From: Sandaracinobacter neustonicus
GTDB taxonomy: Bacteria > Pseudomonadota > Alphaproteobacteria > Sphingomonadales > Sphingomonadaceae
DNA: 64,000 nucleotides
Reading direction: 5' to 3'
Assembly (NCBI RefSeq): GCF_006385875.1
Contig: NZ_VFSU01000026.1
Coordinates: forward strand, 166,501-230,500
A program made the translations under genes and the position numbers. Shown in pieces: positions 27,709 through 36,539 of the stretch. The notes below the pieces were generated by a model, which made no database searches, had not been told where the DNA came from, and saw nothing but the letters and a program-made list of their open reading frames with translations. Numbering within the stretch: the first letter of the stretch is position 1; every line of letters starts with the position of its first letter.

Positions 27709-29001
27709 TCAATAGCCCAGTTCGGCAGGCGCGATGTCCAGCAGCTTCAGCAGCGCGTCATGCGCGGCATGGCATTGTCGCCACAACTCCGGCCCGGCGA
27801 GATCGGCAGGCGCGATCGCTTCGGGCCACTGCGCCTCCACCAGCCGCTCCAGCCGGTCCAGCTTCGCGTCATCCAGCAGGAAGCGCGGGTCCACCGCCGC
27901 CAGCGCTCCGGCAGACAGCGGCAGGCGCAGGCGCAGGCAGGCGGGGCCGCCGCCGTTGCGCATGCTCTCGCGCAGGTCCAGCACATGCAGATGGTTGATC
28001 GGGTTGGCGGCGTCCTGCTTCACCCGTTGCAGCCAGCGCCAGACGCTCTCCGTTTCCTCCGCCTCTTTCGGCAGGATCAGCGCCATCTCGCCACCCTCCA
28101 CGCTCACCAGCGCGGCGTTGAACACATAGGAGGAAATCACATCGGCCAGCGGCACATCGGCTGCCGGCGCTTCCACAAGGCAGAAGCCCGGCACCTGCGC
28201 CTGCAACGCCGCCAGCGTCTGCCCACGATCCTGAAACGCCTGCTCATGCGCGAACAGCACAGGGCCGTTGGACACCGCGACCACATCATTGTGGAACGCG
28301 CCCGCCTGAATGGCGATGTCGGCCTGCTCGATAAACAGCGCCTGCTTCACCCCATGGCTGCGGGCGACCGCCTGAGACGCGCGCACATGCTGCCGCGCCG
28401 GGAACGCCCCGCCCCGATTGCGGCCATAGACGAACGCCTCCACCCCGGCCTCCTCATGGGCGGCGGAAAAGCGCATATGGTTGGCCGCGCCTTCGTCGCC
28501 GAAGCCCGGCGCGACGGGCCAGTGCACGGCGAAATGATCGGCATCGGCAAAGGCCAGCTTCAGCTGCGCCATGGTTTCCGGCCATTCCATCGAACGGTGC
28601 GGCATGGAGACGAGGTTGGAAACGGTGATGTGGGTCAGCCCGTCCGCCGTGTCTGCGGCCGGGCTGACGGTGGCGGCATTCGCCGTCCACATGGCGCTGG
28701 CGGAAAAGGCGGCGGCCAGCAGTTGCGGGTCGTCAGCCGCGCAATCGGCCAGCACGCGGGCGTCGTCGCCTTCGAAGCCCAGCCCGCGCAGAAAGCGCGT
28801 GTTGGGCCGCCGGTGCGGCAGCAACAGCCCCTGTGGCACCCCCAGAGAGAGCAGCAGGCGCATCTTCGAAAGGCCCTGCAAGGCCGCCCGGCGCGGCGCG
28901 CTGATGGCCCCGGCGTTGCGTTCGGCTGCAAGATTGCCAAGGCTGAGCCCGGCATAATTGTGGCTCGGCCCCACAAGGCCGTCGAGATTCAGTTCCGGCA
29001 T
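27709..29001 (-). CDS. astB: N-succinylarginine dihydrolase
   Basis: Second enzyme of the arginine succinyltransferase pathway: N2-succinylarginine to N2-succinylornithine plus CO2 and 2 NH3. The 430-residue protein starts ELNLDGLVGPSHNYAGLS, a signature of AstB, and carries the active-site segments MWTANAATVSPAADT, HRSMEWPET and RNGGGPACLRLR (guanidine-modifying fold with Cys/His/Glu). The ATG at 29001 overlaps the astD stop by one base. Third gene of astA-astD-astB; astC and astE are not in the window. Confidence 0.96.
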   Translation of the reverse strand: MPELNLDGLVGPSHNYAGLSLGNLAAERNAGAISAPRRAALQGLSKMRLLLSLGVPQGLLLPHRRPNTRFLRGLGFEGDDARVLADCAADDPQLLAAAFSASAMWTANAATVSPAADTADGLTHITVSNLVSMPHRSMEWPETMAQLKLAFADADHFAVHWPVAPGFGDEGAANHMRFSAAHEEAGVEAFVYGRNRGGAFPARQHVRASQAVARSHGVKQALFIEQADIAIQAGAFHNDVVAVSNGPVLFAHEQAFQDRGQTLAALQAQVPGFCLVEAPAADVPLADVISSYVFNAALVSVEGGEMALILPKEAEETESVWRWLQRVKQDAANPINHLHVLDLRESMRNGGGPACLRLRLPLSAGALAAVDPRFLLDDAKLDRLERLVEAQWPEAIAPADLAGPELWRQCHAAHDALLKLLDIAPAELGY

Positions 29002-30446
29002 CAGCGCACACCAATTGTCTTTGGCGCAGCCGCGCCGGGTGGTCTGGCAATGAACGGCACATCCGCTTCCACGCTGGCCACCGGCCATGCGCAATAATCG
29101 GCGGCATAATAAGCGCTGGGCCGGTGGTTGCCCGAAAGCCCAACGCCCCCGAATGGCGCATTGGAAGCCGCGCCGTTGGTGGGCCGGTTCCAGTTCACCA
29201 CGCCCGCGCGGCTGCCCATCCAGAAGCGCTCATACAGTGCCCGGTCCCCGCCCAGCAGCGCGGCGGACAGGCCGAAGCGGGTGGCGTTGGCGGCGGCAAT
29301 GGCTTCGTCGAAACTGCTCACCCGCACCAGTTGCAGGAAGGGGCCGAACAGCTCCTCGTCCGGCACGGAGAGGCCCGTCACGTCGACGATGCCGGGCGTC
29401 AGGAAGGGCAGCCCCTCGCGCAGTCGCAGCAGCGGGCGGATGGTTTTGCCGTGAATCGCGCCCGCGCGCGCCAGCAGCCCGTCGGCGGCCTGATTGGAGA
29501 CGACGCAGCCCATGAACGGCTGCGGATCGGCGAACGGCTGGTCTATCAGCAGCCCATCCGCCAGCGCCAGCACGGCGTCCAGCAGCTTGTCATGCGCGCC
29601 ATCCTGCACGATCAGCCGCCGCGCGCAGGTGCAGCGCTGCCCGGCGGAGAGGAAGGCGGATTGCGCCACGATCAGCGCCGCGGCCTCAAGATGAGCCTCA
29701 TCCAGATCCCACACCACCAGCGGGTTGTTGCCGCCCATTTCCAGCGCCAGCATGCGATGCGGCGTTTCCGCGAATTGCCGCGCCAAGGCCGCGCCAGTGG
29801 GCGCTGAACCGGTGAACAGCAACCCGTCGGTCTCGGCAGCGGCCAGCGCCCGGCCGGTGTGGCCCGCGCCCTGCACCAGTTCCAGCACGCCCTGCGGCAG
29901 GCCCGCCTTCGCCCACAATCCGGCCATGAACGCGCCCACGGCGGGCGTCAGTTCCGAAGGCTTGAACAGCAGCGCATTGCCCGCGATCAGCGCCGGGACG
30001 ATATGGCCGTTGGGCAGATGCGCGGGGAAATTATACGGCCCCAGCACTGCCAGCACACCATGCGGCTTGTGCCGCAGCGCCTGCGTCGCCCCGGCCGGAT
30101 CGGCCTTGAACGGGGCTTCGCGGCTGCCGGTGCGCTCGGCATGCGCCTGCACCGAAATCTCCACCTTGGCCGCGACGGAGCCGACCTCCGTCTTCGCTTC
30201 CCACAGCGGCTTGCCGGTCTCCTCGGCGATCAGTCGCGCGAAACTGTCTGCCTCGGCCTCCACCGCTGCCTTGAAGGCGCGCACCACCGCCAGCCGCGCC
30301 TCCAGCCCGGCGGAGAACCAGCCCGGCTGCGCGGCGCGGGCGCGGGCCACGGCGGCCGCCACCTCGGCCTCGCTCGCGGCGGCGCCCTGCCACAGCAGCG
30401 TGCCGTCATAGGGGCGGATGCTCCTCAAGCTGTCAGAACCCGGCAT
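29001..30446 (-). CDS. astD: Succinylglutamate-semialdehyde dehydrogenase
   Basis: NAD-dependent aldehyde dehydrogenase of 481 residues that oxidises N-succinylglutamate 5-semialdehyde in the ast pathway. ALDH motifs are present: GPYNFPAHLPNGHIVPAL, FTGSAPTGAALA, catalytic Glu in LEMGGNNP and catalytic Cys in AGQRCTCARR. The start at 30446 is supported by GAGG seven bases upstream and leaves a 14-base overlap with astA. Assignment to astD rather than another ALDH rests on context between astA and astB plus the family segment KPSELTP. Confidence 0.95.
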   Translation of the reverse strand: MPGSDSLRSIRPYDGTLLWQGAAASEAEVAAAVARARAAQPGWFSAGLEARLAVVRAFKAAVEAEADSFARLIAEETGKPLWEAKTEVGSVAAKVEISVQAHAERTGSREAPFKADPAGATQALRHKPHGVLAVLGPYNFPAHLPNGHIVPALIAGNALLFKPSELTPAVGAFMAGLWAKAGLPQGVLELVQGAGHTGRALAAAETDGLLFTGSAPTGAALARQFAETPHRMLALEMGGNNPLVVWDLDEAHLEAAALIVAQSAFLSAGQRCTCARRLIVQDGAHDKLLDAVLALADGLLIDQPFADPQPFMGCVVSNQAADGLLARAGAIHGKTIRPLLRLREGLPFLTPGIVDVTGLSVPDEELFGPFLQLVRVSSFDEAIAAANATRFGLSAALLGGDRALYERFWMGSRAGVVNWNRPTNGAASNAPFGGVGLSGNHRPSAYYAADYCAWPVASVEADVPFIARPPGAAAPKTIGVR

Positions 30447-31458
30447 GCAATACCTCGTCTCCTGCCGAAAACGGCGCGTCTTTTCCCAGCAGCAGCCCGG
30501 CGTCACTCTCCCGCGCGGGGATCGCGGCGCAGCGGAAATCCTTCAGTTGTCCGCCCGCCACCAGCCTTGTCTCGCCATCCGCTGCAACCCCTGCCACCCG
30601 CGCGGGCACCGCCTCGCGCACGGTGCGGATGTCGGCCAGCCGCGTGTCCATCGTCGGCCCGCCGTCGAAGATGTCGACATAGCCGTGAAAGCCGAACCCT
30701 TCCGCCTCCAGCAGGCGTTTCGCCGCCTGCCCATGATCGTGCGGATGCCCCAGCGCCTCCTGCGCTTCGGCGGGCAGCATCGCCACGTAAACGGGGTATT
30801 TCGGCATCAGGTCGGCGATGAACTGGTTGCCCTGCACGGCGTTGAAGGCGTCTGCCTCCTGAAAGCCCATACCGAAGAATTTCCCGGCCAACCCGTCCCA
30901 GAAGGGGGAACTGCCATCGTCACGCATCCGCCCGCGCAGTTCGGCCAGAACCCGGTCTCCGAACCGGGCGCGGTGCAGCCCCAGAAACAGGTAACGGCTG
31001 CGGGCCAGCAGCCGCCCCAGCCCGCCAGTGCGCAAATCGGGGTGCAGGAACAGCCCGCCCACCTCGCTCGCGCCTTCGAAATCATTCACCAGATGCAGCA
31101 CGCCGGTGCGGAAGGTCCGCCCCAGTTCCGCCGATTGCATGGAGAGCGTGGTGAGCTTGTAAGAATAAAAGGGCCAGCGCACCCCCACCCGGCTGAACAG
31201 GCAGCAGGTGCCGCCGATCCGCCCGCTGGGCGCATGTTCCAGCACCAATATGTAATTCTCGTCCTTCGGCTCCGTCAGCCGAGCGGCATAGCTCGCGTCC
31301 GATCGGGCGATGCGTTCGGACAGCGCGTCGCGATCGTTCGGCAGGTTGGTGAAGCCGCCGCCCGTCAGCTCGGCGAGCGCCTTCAACCCATCCAGATCGC
31401 GCAGACCCGCGGGCCGCACGCACCAGTCCGAAAGCCTGAGTTCCGCCGAAGTCGCCAT
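30433..31458 (-). CDS. astA: Arginine N-succinyltransferase
   Basis: First enzyme of the ast pathway, transferring succinyl from succinyl-CoA to arginine. The protein has 341 residues from the ATG at 31458 (AAGGGG upstream). Family segments include VRPAGLRDLDGLKALAELTG, LVLEHAPSGRIGGTCC, SEVGGLFLHPDLRTGGLGRL (GNAT-like acyl-CoA site) and FDGGPTMDTRLADIRTVR. First gene of the operon, divergent from an Lrp-type regulator with an 80-base shared control region. Confidence 0.96.
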   Translation of the reverse strand: MATSAELRLSDWCVRPAGLRDLDGLKALAELTGGGFTNLPNDRDALSERIARSDASYAARLTEPKDENYILVLEHAPSGRIGGTCCLFSRVGVRWPFYSYKLTTLSMQSAELGRTFRTGVLHLVNDFEGASEVGGLFLHPDLRTGGLGRLLARSRYLFLGLHRARFGDRVLAELRGRMRDDGSSPFWDGLAGKFFGMGFQEADAFNAVQGNQFIADLMPKYPVYVAMLPAEAQEALGHPHDHGQAAKRLLEAEGFGFHGYVDIFDGGPTMDTRLADIRTVREAVPARVAGVAADGETRLVAGGQLKDFRCAAIPARESDAGLLLGKDAPFSAGDEVLHAGF

Positions 31459-31501
31459 GCCCCTTCTTGCCCCAGTAGCCGGAAAGGGGGTAACGAAAGT
31501 C

Positions 31502-31517
31502 TGCGGTGGAAACCGCA
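31502..31517. promoter_or_regulatory. Candidate operator between astA and the Lrp-type regulator
   Basis: Perfect palindrome TGCGGT-GGAA-ACCGCA in the 80-base divergent region; a related TGCGG half-site follows at 31522. Position between the two start codons fits control of both genes by the adjacent Lrp/AsnC protein. It also covers the upstream GTG at 31506, which argues for the later start of that gene. Confidence 0.5.
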
Positions 31518-31538
31518 TGTTCTGCGGCGGAGACACAA

Positions 31539-32000
31539 GTGGACAGCATCGACCGGATTGACCGCAAGATTCTGGCTGTTTTGCAGCGCGACGGGCGAAT
31601 CACCAACGCCGCGCTGGCAGAGGAAGTGGCGCTGTCGCCCAGCGCCTGCTTGGCCCGCGTGCGGCGGCTGGAAGAGGTGGGCATCATCACCGGCTATCGC
31701 GCCGATGTCGCGGTGGAACGGCTGCGCCCGGCGCTGATCATCTATGGCGAAGTCACGCTGAAACGGCATCTGCCGGAGGATTTCCGCGCGCTGGAATCGA
31801 TGTTCGCAGCCGACGCGCGCGTGCTGGAAGCCGCCGAGATTTCCGGCAAAAGCGATTATCTGGTGAAGGTGCTGGTAACCGACATGGCCGAATGGCGCGA
31901 CCTGACAGCCGAATGGACAGCCGGGCCATGGCAGATCGAGCGCGTCTCCAGCAGCGTCGCCATGCACCGGACCAAGGGATTCTCGGGCTATCCGCTTTAG
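31539..32000 (+). CDS. Lrp/AsnC family transcriptional regulator
   Basis: Feast/famine regulator of 153 residues. The N-terminal helix-turn-helix is clear (DSIDRIDRKILAVLQRDGRITNAALAEEV then LSPSACLARVRRLEEVGIITGY), followed by the RAM ligand-binding domain with GKSDYLVKVLVTDM. I choose GTG 31539 with GGAGAC about 8 bases upstream; an earlier GTG at 31506 lies inside the palindromic operator candidate. Divergent from the ast operon, so it most likely senses arginine or a derived amino acid and controls ast. Confidence 0.92.
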   Translation: MDSIDRIDRKILAVLQRDGRITNAALAEEVALSPSACLARVRRLEEVGIITGYRADVAVERLRPALIIYGEVTLKRHLPEDFRALESMFAADARVLEAAEISGKSDYLVKVLVTDMAEWRDLTAEWTAGPWQIERVSSSVAMHRTKGFSGYPL

Positions 32001-32057
32001 GCTTTGGCGCTCCTGTTCTCTGCAAACCCGTCGGCCTTTACCGCCGCTGCGCTCCCA

Positions 32058-32157
32058 CCCGCTCAGGCTGAGCTTGTCGAAGCCCATGGAGCATGCCCCC
32101 CCGGCTTAGCCGTTGCGCTTTCACGTTCCGGGCTTCGACAAGCTCAGCCTGAGCGGG
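32058..32157 (+). repeat. Palindromic 100-bp element, copy 2
   Basis: 28-base perfect inverted arms (32058-32085, 32130-32157). The centre begins ATGGAGCATGCCCCCC and ends CGCTTTCACGTT, strongly similar to copies at 27.2 and 36.4 kb. It fills the 222-base gap after the Lrp-type gene, adjacent to a convergent gene end. Confidence 0.85.
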
Positions 32158-32222
32158 CGGAGAGCAGCATGAGCAGGACGAAGACAGGCGAGCCACGCCA
32201 GTTTGCAAAGAATCCAATCGCC

Positions 32223-32672
32223 CTAGATTTTGCTGCGAAGGCAGCGGCTGACCGAGCCTGCGAATACGATGCCCGCGAACAGCGCGCCCGGCAGATAGGC
32301 GGCCAGCAGCGCGGGATCGAACCGCTGCCCGGAAAGGCCGGAGGCAAAGCCGCGCGACCACGCCTCTGGCAGCAGCGCGATGGTGGCGAGCATTGCAACA
32401 ACCGCGCCTGCCATCGCCAGCACCGCCCGCCCGCCGGGTTTGCGCAATTGCCTCCGCTCCACCAGTAGGAAGGCCGCCAGAAGCAGGCCGCCCAGCAGCA
32501 GCTTCGCGGCTGGCCCCATCTCGTCTGCAACGGCCCATGTGGCGCCGGGCAGGGCAGACAGGCCGACAGCGGCGTTGCCCGGCGCAAGGCCGAAACCGGC
32601 GATCAGCGCGCTGGGCAGGAACACCGCCACCGCCCATGCGACAAGCCAGCTTCGCAGAATGCAACTTGTCAT
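32223..32672 (-). CDS. Predicted membrane protein, four helices, function unknown
   Basis: Protein of 149 residues, starting at the ATG 32672 with GGGAGAG a few bases upstream. Hydrophobic segments lie at about 8-28, 50-66, 77-97 and 120-140 (for example LVAWAVAVFLPSALIAGFG and AVLAMAGAVVAMLATIALL). No recognised family. It is divergent from the patatin gene and ends beside the palindromic element. Confidence 0.65.
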   Translation of the reverse strand: MTSCILRSWLVAWAVAVFLPSALIAGFGLAPGNAAVGLSALPGATWAVADEMGPAAKLLLGGLLLAAFLLVERRQLRKPGGRAVLAMAGAVVAMLATIALLPEAWSRGFASGLSGQRFDPALLAAYLPGALFAGIVFAGSVSRCLRSKI

Positions 32673-32797
32673 AAACTCTCCCGCAACCGGCCCATATTGC
32701 CTGCGAAGCCAGCGCGGGTTCAACCGCTGTTGCCGCCATCTTCACCGATCATGCTGCACCTGCTAAACGCAATCGGGCAGTCAAAAAAGGGGGGCTT

Positions 32798-33862
32798 ATG
32801 GCCGAAAAGCAGTCGCGTCCGATCAACCTTGCGCTTCAGGGCGGCGGCGCGCACGGGGCCTTCACATGGGGTGTGCTGGACAGGTTGCTGGAGGAACCGA
32901 CGCTGGAATTCACCGCCGTTTCCGGCACCTCTGCCGGGGCGATGAACGCGGTGGTGATGGCCGAGGGGCTGCTGGAAGGCGGCAATGAACAGGCCCGCCT
33001 GCAACTGGAACAATTCTGGCTGGGCATCGCCGACGCGGCAGACCGGATGAACCCTTTCCGCAACTGGCCGCTCTACAAGATGATGGAGCCGGTGATCTTT
33101 GAAGCCTCCATGGCGGCGAGCCGGATGTTCAGCCCCTATGACGTCTCCGCCACAGACAATAACCCGCTGCGCGCGGCGCTGCTGGAACTGATCGATTTCG
33201 AGAAAGTGCGCCGCCAGCGCCGCATCAAGCTGTTCATCAACACCACCCATGTGGCAACCGGCGGCCTGCGCTGCTGGCGCGAGCATGAGCTGACGGTGGA
33301 AATGGTGCTGGCGTCCGCCTGCCTGCCCTCTTTGTTCCAGACGCCGATGATCCATGGCGAAGGCTATTGGGACGGCGGTTATGTCGCCAACCCCGCCATC
33401 GAACCGATGACCCGCGCGACCGACACGGACGATGTGCTGATCGTGCAGCTGAACCCCATCGTCCGCACCGAACTGCCGAAAAAGGCCGCCGACATCCTCG
33501 ACCGCCTCTCTGAAATCAGCTTCAACGCCAGCCTGATCACGGAACTGCGCTTCATCGCCGAGCGCAACCGGCTGATCAACGCGGGCGAACTCTCCCCGGA
33601 ACGGCACCGCAAGACGCATATGCACATGATCCACGGCGACAAGGCGCTGGACGAACTGCCGCCCGCCTCAAAACTGCTGGCAGACCGGCACTTCCTGCTG
33701 AGCCTGCGCGACAAAGGCCGCGAAGCCGCCAGCGAATGGATCGAACGCCACCTGAGCAAGGTGGGGGAGCGCTCCAGCTTCAACTACAACCGGCTGGTGA
33801 ACCAACTGACGCAGGAAAGCGACGAACAGCCCGATCCGCGCGTGCTGCGGGAGGATGGGTAG
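32798..33862 (+). CDS. Patatin-like phospholipase
   Basis: Cytosolic or membrane-associated acyl hydrolase of 354 residues. The oxyanion motif G-G-G-A-H-G (15-20), the nucleophile elbow GTSAG with Ser45, and the catalytic Asp in WDGGYVANPAIEP form a complete Ser-Asp dyad. GGGGGG precedes the ATG by six bases. The C-terminal part contains the family segment DKALDELPPASKL and SEWIERHLSKVGERSS. Single gene. Probably acts on membrane lipids or storage esters. Confidence 0.92.
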   Translation: MAEKQSRPINLALQGGGAHGAFTWGVLDRLLEEPTLEFTAVSGTSAGAMNAVVMAEGLLEGGNEQARLQLEQFWLGIADAADRMNPFRNWPLYKMMEPVIFEASMAASRMFSPYDVSATDNNPLRAALLELIDFEKVRRQRRIKLFINTTHVATGGLRCWREHELTVEMVLASACLPSLFQTPMIHGEGYWDGGYVANPAIEPMTRATDTDDVLIVQLNPIVRTELPKKAADILDRLSEISFNASLITELRFIAERNRLINAGELSPERHRKTHMHMIHGDKALDELPPASKLLADRHFLLSLRDKGREAASEWIERHLSKVGERSSFNYNRLVNQLTQESDEQPDPRVLREDG

Positions 33863-33867
33863 GGGGC

Positions 33868-34403
33868 GGACAGGGCCTCCGGCGGCCTAGGGTTTTGCGC
33901 TTGGAACCCAGCCTGTGGCCTTTTTGCCTCCGGCGGGCAGGGAAATGATTTCCCTGCACCCTCAAAATTCACGTCGTGCCTGAACTCCAGCGTCGTACGG
34001 GTGATCAGATTCGATTGCCTGCGGCGCTACGCGTCTGTCTCTCCCCGTTGGGGAGAGAGGTGTAGAGAGTGGGGCAACGCCGGGCCTGATCCAACAACCT
34101 CCCTTTCCACCCGCTCAGCCTGAGCTTGTCGAAGGCCCTTGAGAAAACCTACAGACCTCCCCAGACCCACAACCGTCACCCCGAACTTGATCCGGGGTGA
34201 CGTGCGGAGAGATCGGTGGGTAAGCTGAGGGGCCTTCGACAAGCTCAGGCTGAGCGGGTGGAGAGGTCAGTGGATCAGGCCCAGCGGAGATCCCCCGCCC
34301 CAACCCCTCCCCTGAAGAGGAGGGGCGAAAAGTCCGGGGGTGCAGGGGCGTCACGCCCCTGCCGGGTCTCGGGCAGAGCCCGAGCCGCCGGAGGCAGCCC
34401 CGC
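33868..34403. repeat. Composite repeat mosaic after the patatin gene
   Basis: 541 gene-free bases between convergent genes. It reads like the 19.3 kb block (GGCGGGCAGGGAAATGATTT, GATTGCCTGCGGCGC, CTCTCCCC/GGGGAGAG, GGGCCTGATCC), then a perfect inverted pair at 34107-34261, then CCCCAACCCCTCCCCTGAAG and GGGGCGTCACGCCCC. Confidence 0.8.
34107..34261. repeat. Variant of the palindromic element with long spacer
   Basis: Perfect 31-base inverted arms at 34107-34137 and 34231-34261 (CCACCCGCTCAGCCTGAGCT type), with a 93-base centre. The centre contains a nested ACTTGATCCGGGGTGAC arm. Relative to the other copies the arm core is inverted (CAGCCTGAG for CAGGCTGAG). Confidence 0.8.
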
Positions 34404-35774
34404 CTACTTCCCGCCCGCCAGCGCCTTCGCCAGCCGGTAATAATGATCCAGCCCGGCGTTGAATTCGCTCAGGGGCACCCGCTCGTCGATGCCGTGGTAA
34501 TTATAGTTGCCGCCTTCGGTTTCGATCAGCGGGCCGACGCCGACGGTGGGCACCCCGGCGCTGCGGAAATAGAGGCCGTCGGTGGCGCCGGCCTCGATAT
34601 AGGGGGTGATGCGGGTGCCGGGTGGCAGTTGCTTCGCCAGCGCGGCGCGCACTTCGAGCGGCAGGTCTGACAGCGGGCTTTCCAGCGGGTTGCCCAGCGG
34701 TTTGATCTCCAGCTTCTCATCGGCGGCGACGCGGGCCAGCGTGGCGCGGGTTTCGGCCACCGTTTCGCCGGGTAAGATACGGCAGTTCACCGTGGCGGTG
34801 GCGTCATTGGCCAGCGCATTTTCCACGATTCCGCCGCGCAACATGGTGGCGACACAGGTGGTGCGCAGTTCCGGGAAGGCAGCCGGATCGATGGCGGCGA
34901 TGGCGTCGGCGGTTTGTTGCGAGGGGGCGGCGATGAAGGCGGACACCGCCTCTTTCATCGGGCCTTGCAGGCTGGGCAGCTGCGCCTGCAACCCCTGCAC
35001 GATCACGGGGTTCCAGTGCGCCGGGAAGCGATAGGTTTCCAGCCGGGTCAGCACACGGGCCAGCTCGTAAACGGCATTGTCAGGCCGGGGGCGGGAGGAA
35101 TGGCCGCCCGGATTGCGCGTGGTCAGTTCGAAGCTGGCATAGGTTTTTTCGCCCGCCTGAATGGCGTAGCTGGTGGAGCCGTCCTTGCCGTGGGAGCCGC
35201 CGCCCGCATCCGAATTCAGCGCATAGGCCGCGCCTTTCAGCCGCTGCGCGAGCGCGCGGGCGGAAATGCCATCCACTTCCTCGTCACCGGAAAAGGCAAG
35301 GATCAGGTCGCGATCCGGCACAAAGCCTTCACGCTTCAGCCGGATGAAGGCCTGCGCCTGAGTCAGCAGCCCATATTTGTTGTCCACAGTGCCCCGGCCA
35401 TAGAGCGCGCCGTCACGCTCGGTCAGCGTATAGGGGTCGCTCGTCCATTGCTCGCGCTTCGCGTCCACCACGTCCATGTGCGACAGGAACAGGATCGGCG
35501 GCTTTTTGCTTTTGCCGCGCAGGGTGACGATCAGGCCGGGGTGGCCATCGGCGTTGACGATCTCGATATCAGCGGGCGCGAACCCCGCCTTGCGGAACTC
35601 GCCCGCGAGATAGTCCGTCAGCTGCCCCACCGCAGGCGTGCCCGCGACGGAGGGGTAGGAAACGATCTTCGCAAACATCTCCCGCGCCTCGGCCTGCACC
35701 CCGGCAGCGGGCAGGGCGTGGGCAGGAAGGGCGGTGAGCAGCAGGGCGAGGGCGGCGAGCAAGGGTGTTTTCAT
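34404..35774 (-). CDS. Exported M20 family metallopeptidase
   Basis: Zinc carboxypeptidase/dipeptidase of 456 residues with a signal peptide (KTPLLAALALLLTALPAHA). M20 di-zinc ligands are visible: H99-M-D101, the bridging D131 in GRGTVDNK and E165-E166 in SGDEEVDG, plus Asp in LNSDAGGG. A dimerisation domain (TRNPGGHSSRPRPDNAVYEL) is present. It probably trims peptides or amidated amino acids in the periplasm. Single gene between repeat mosaics and a small membrane-protein gene. Confidence 0.92.
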   Translation of the reverse strand: MKTPLLAALALLLTALPAHALPAAGVQAEAREMFAKIVSYPSVAGTPAVGQLTDYLAGEFRKAGFAPADIEIVNADGHPGLIVTLRGKSKKPPILFLSHMDVVDAKREQWTSDPYTLTERDGALYGRGTVDNKYGLLTQAQAFIRLKREGFVPDRDLILAFSGDEEVDGISARALAQRLKGAAYALNSDAGGGSHGKDGSTSYAIQAGEKTYASFELTTRNPGGHSSRPRPDNAVYELARVLTRLETYRFPAHWNPVIVQGLQAQLPSLQGPMKEAVSAFIAAPSQQTADAIAAIDPAAFPELRTTCVATMLRGGIVENALANDATATVNCRILPGETVAETRATLARVAADEKLEIKPLGNPLESPLSDLPLEVRAALAKQLPPGTRITPYIEAGATDGLYFRSAGVPTVGVGPLIETEGGNYNYHGIDERVPLSEFNAGLDHYYRLAKALAGGK

Positions 35775-35823
35775 GCGCGTGATGGTGGACGGTCAGTGGC
35801 CAGTGGGCAAGAGGGAGCGCGGA

Positions 35824-36246
35824 CTATCCTCTACGGCTGGCTGACGAGATCCGCTGATACGCCAGCCCCGAAAAATACCCGCCGATCACAATCAGGAAGA
35901 GCAAATCCGGCGGATTTGACGGGCCGCCCATCATGGCGTCGAAATCCGGCGCGTCCATTGCAGCCAACATCATCGACTTTCCAGTTTCGAGCAGGATGAT
36001 GGCACCGGCCAGCATCCCCAGGTGCAGCATCCACGGGAAGCGCACCTGCTTCGCCTTTCGCCAGCACCATAGGGCCACCAGCGGCGGTCCGAAGGTGGCA
36101 ATCAGCCAGCCTGCGATGCCCATCATCAGGGACGCAGGTGTCAAAGTTTCCAAATAATATTGGAAGATGGGCACCATGCTTCCCGCGCAGAGAAGCGTGA
36201 CCAGCATGACTGCCGCCAACGCGAATTTATCGAAGCGGTTCATCAT
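35824..36246 (-). CDS. Predicted membrane protein, four helices, function unknown
   Basis: Protein of 140 residues with four hydrophobic segments (about 8-28, 36-56, 72-90, 112-130), for example LAAVMLVTLLCAGSMVPIF and LLFLIVIGGYFSGLAYQRIS. GGAGAG lies about 11 bases before the double ATG at 36246/36243. I recognise no family. It precedes the M20 peptidase gene on the same strand by 49 bases and may be co-transcribed. Confidence 0.6.
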   Translation of the reverse strand: MMNRFDKFALAAVMLVTLLCAGSMVPIFQYYLETLTPASLMMGIAGWLIATFGPPLVALWCWRKAKQVRFPWMLHLGMLAGAIILLETGKSMMLAAMDAPDFDAMMGGPSNPPDLLFLIVIGGYFSGLAYQRISSASRRG

Positions 36247-36361
36247 CGGGCGGCCCACTCTCCAAGTGCCGAAGAATAGAACAGGGGCTGCGATGAGTCA
36301 GGTGAAAAAGCTCTGGCGATTTCATTGCTTGCAAACCGGCATTGCCTGCCTCTTCTCTATT

Positions 36362-36461
36362 CCGCTCAGGCTGAGCTTGTCGAAGCCCCGGACGTGAAAG
36401 CACAATGTCTGAGCCGGGGGGCGCATGCTCCATGGGGCTTCGACAAGCTCAGCCTGAGCGG
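36362..36461 (-). repeat. Palindromic 100-bp element, copy 3, opposite orientation
   Basis: 27-base perfect inverted arms (36362-36388, 36435-36461) containing GCTCAGGCTGAGCTTGTCGA. The centre, read on the minus strand, begins ATGGAGCATGCGCCCC and ends GCTTTCACGTCC, matching copies 1 and 2. Confidence 0.85.
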
Positions 36462-36539
36462 GGGAAAGAGGCAATGGTAAAGGCCGAAAGGCCGACGGGT
36501 TTGCAAATAACAGGATGACCAAAGCGGTTGCGCGCAGGC

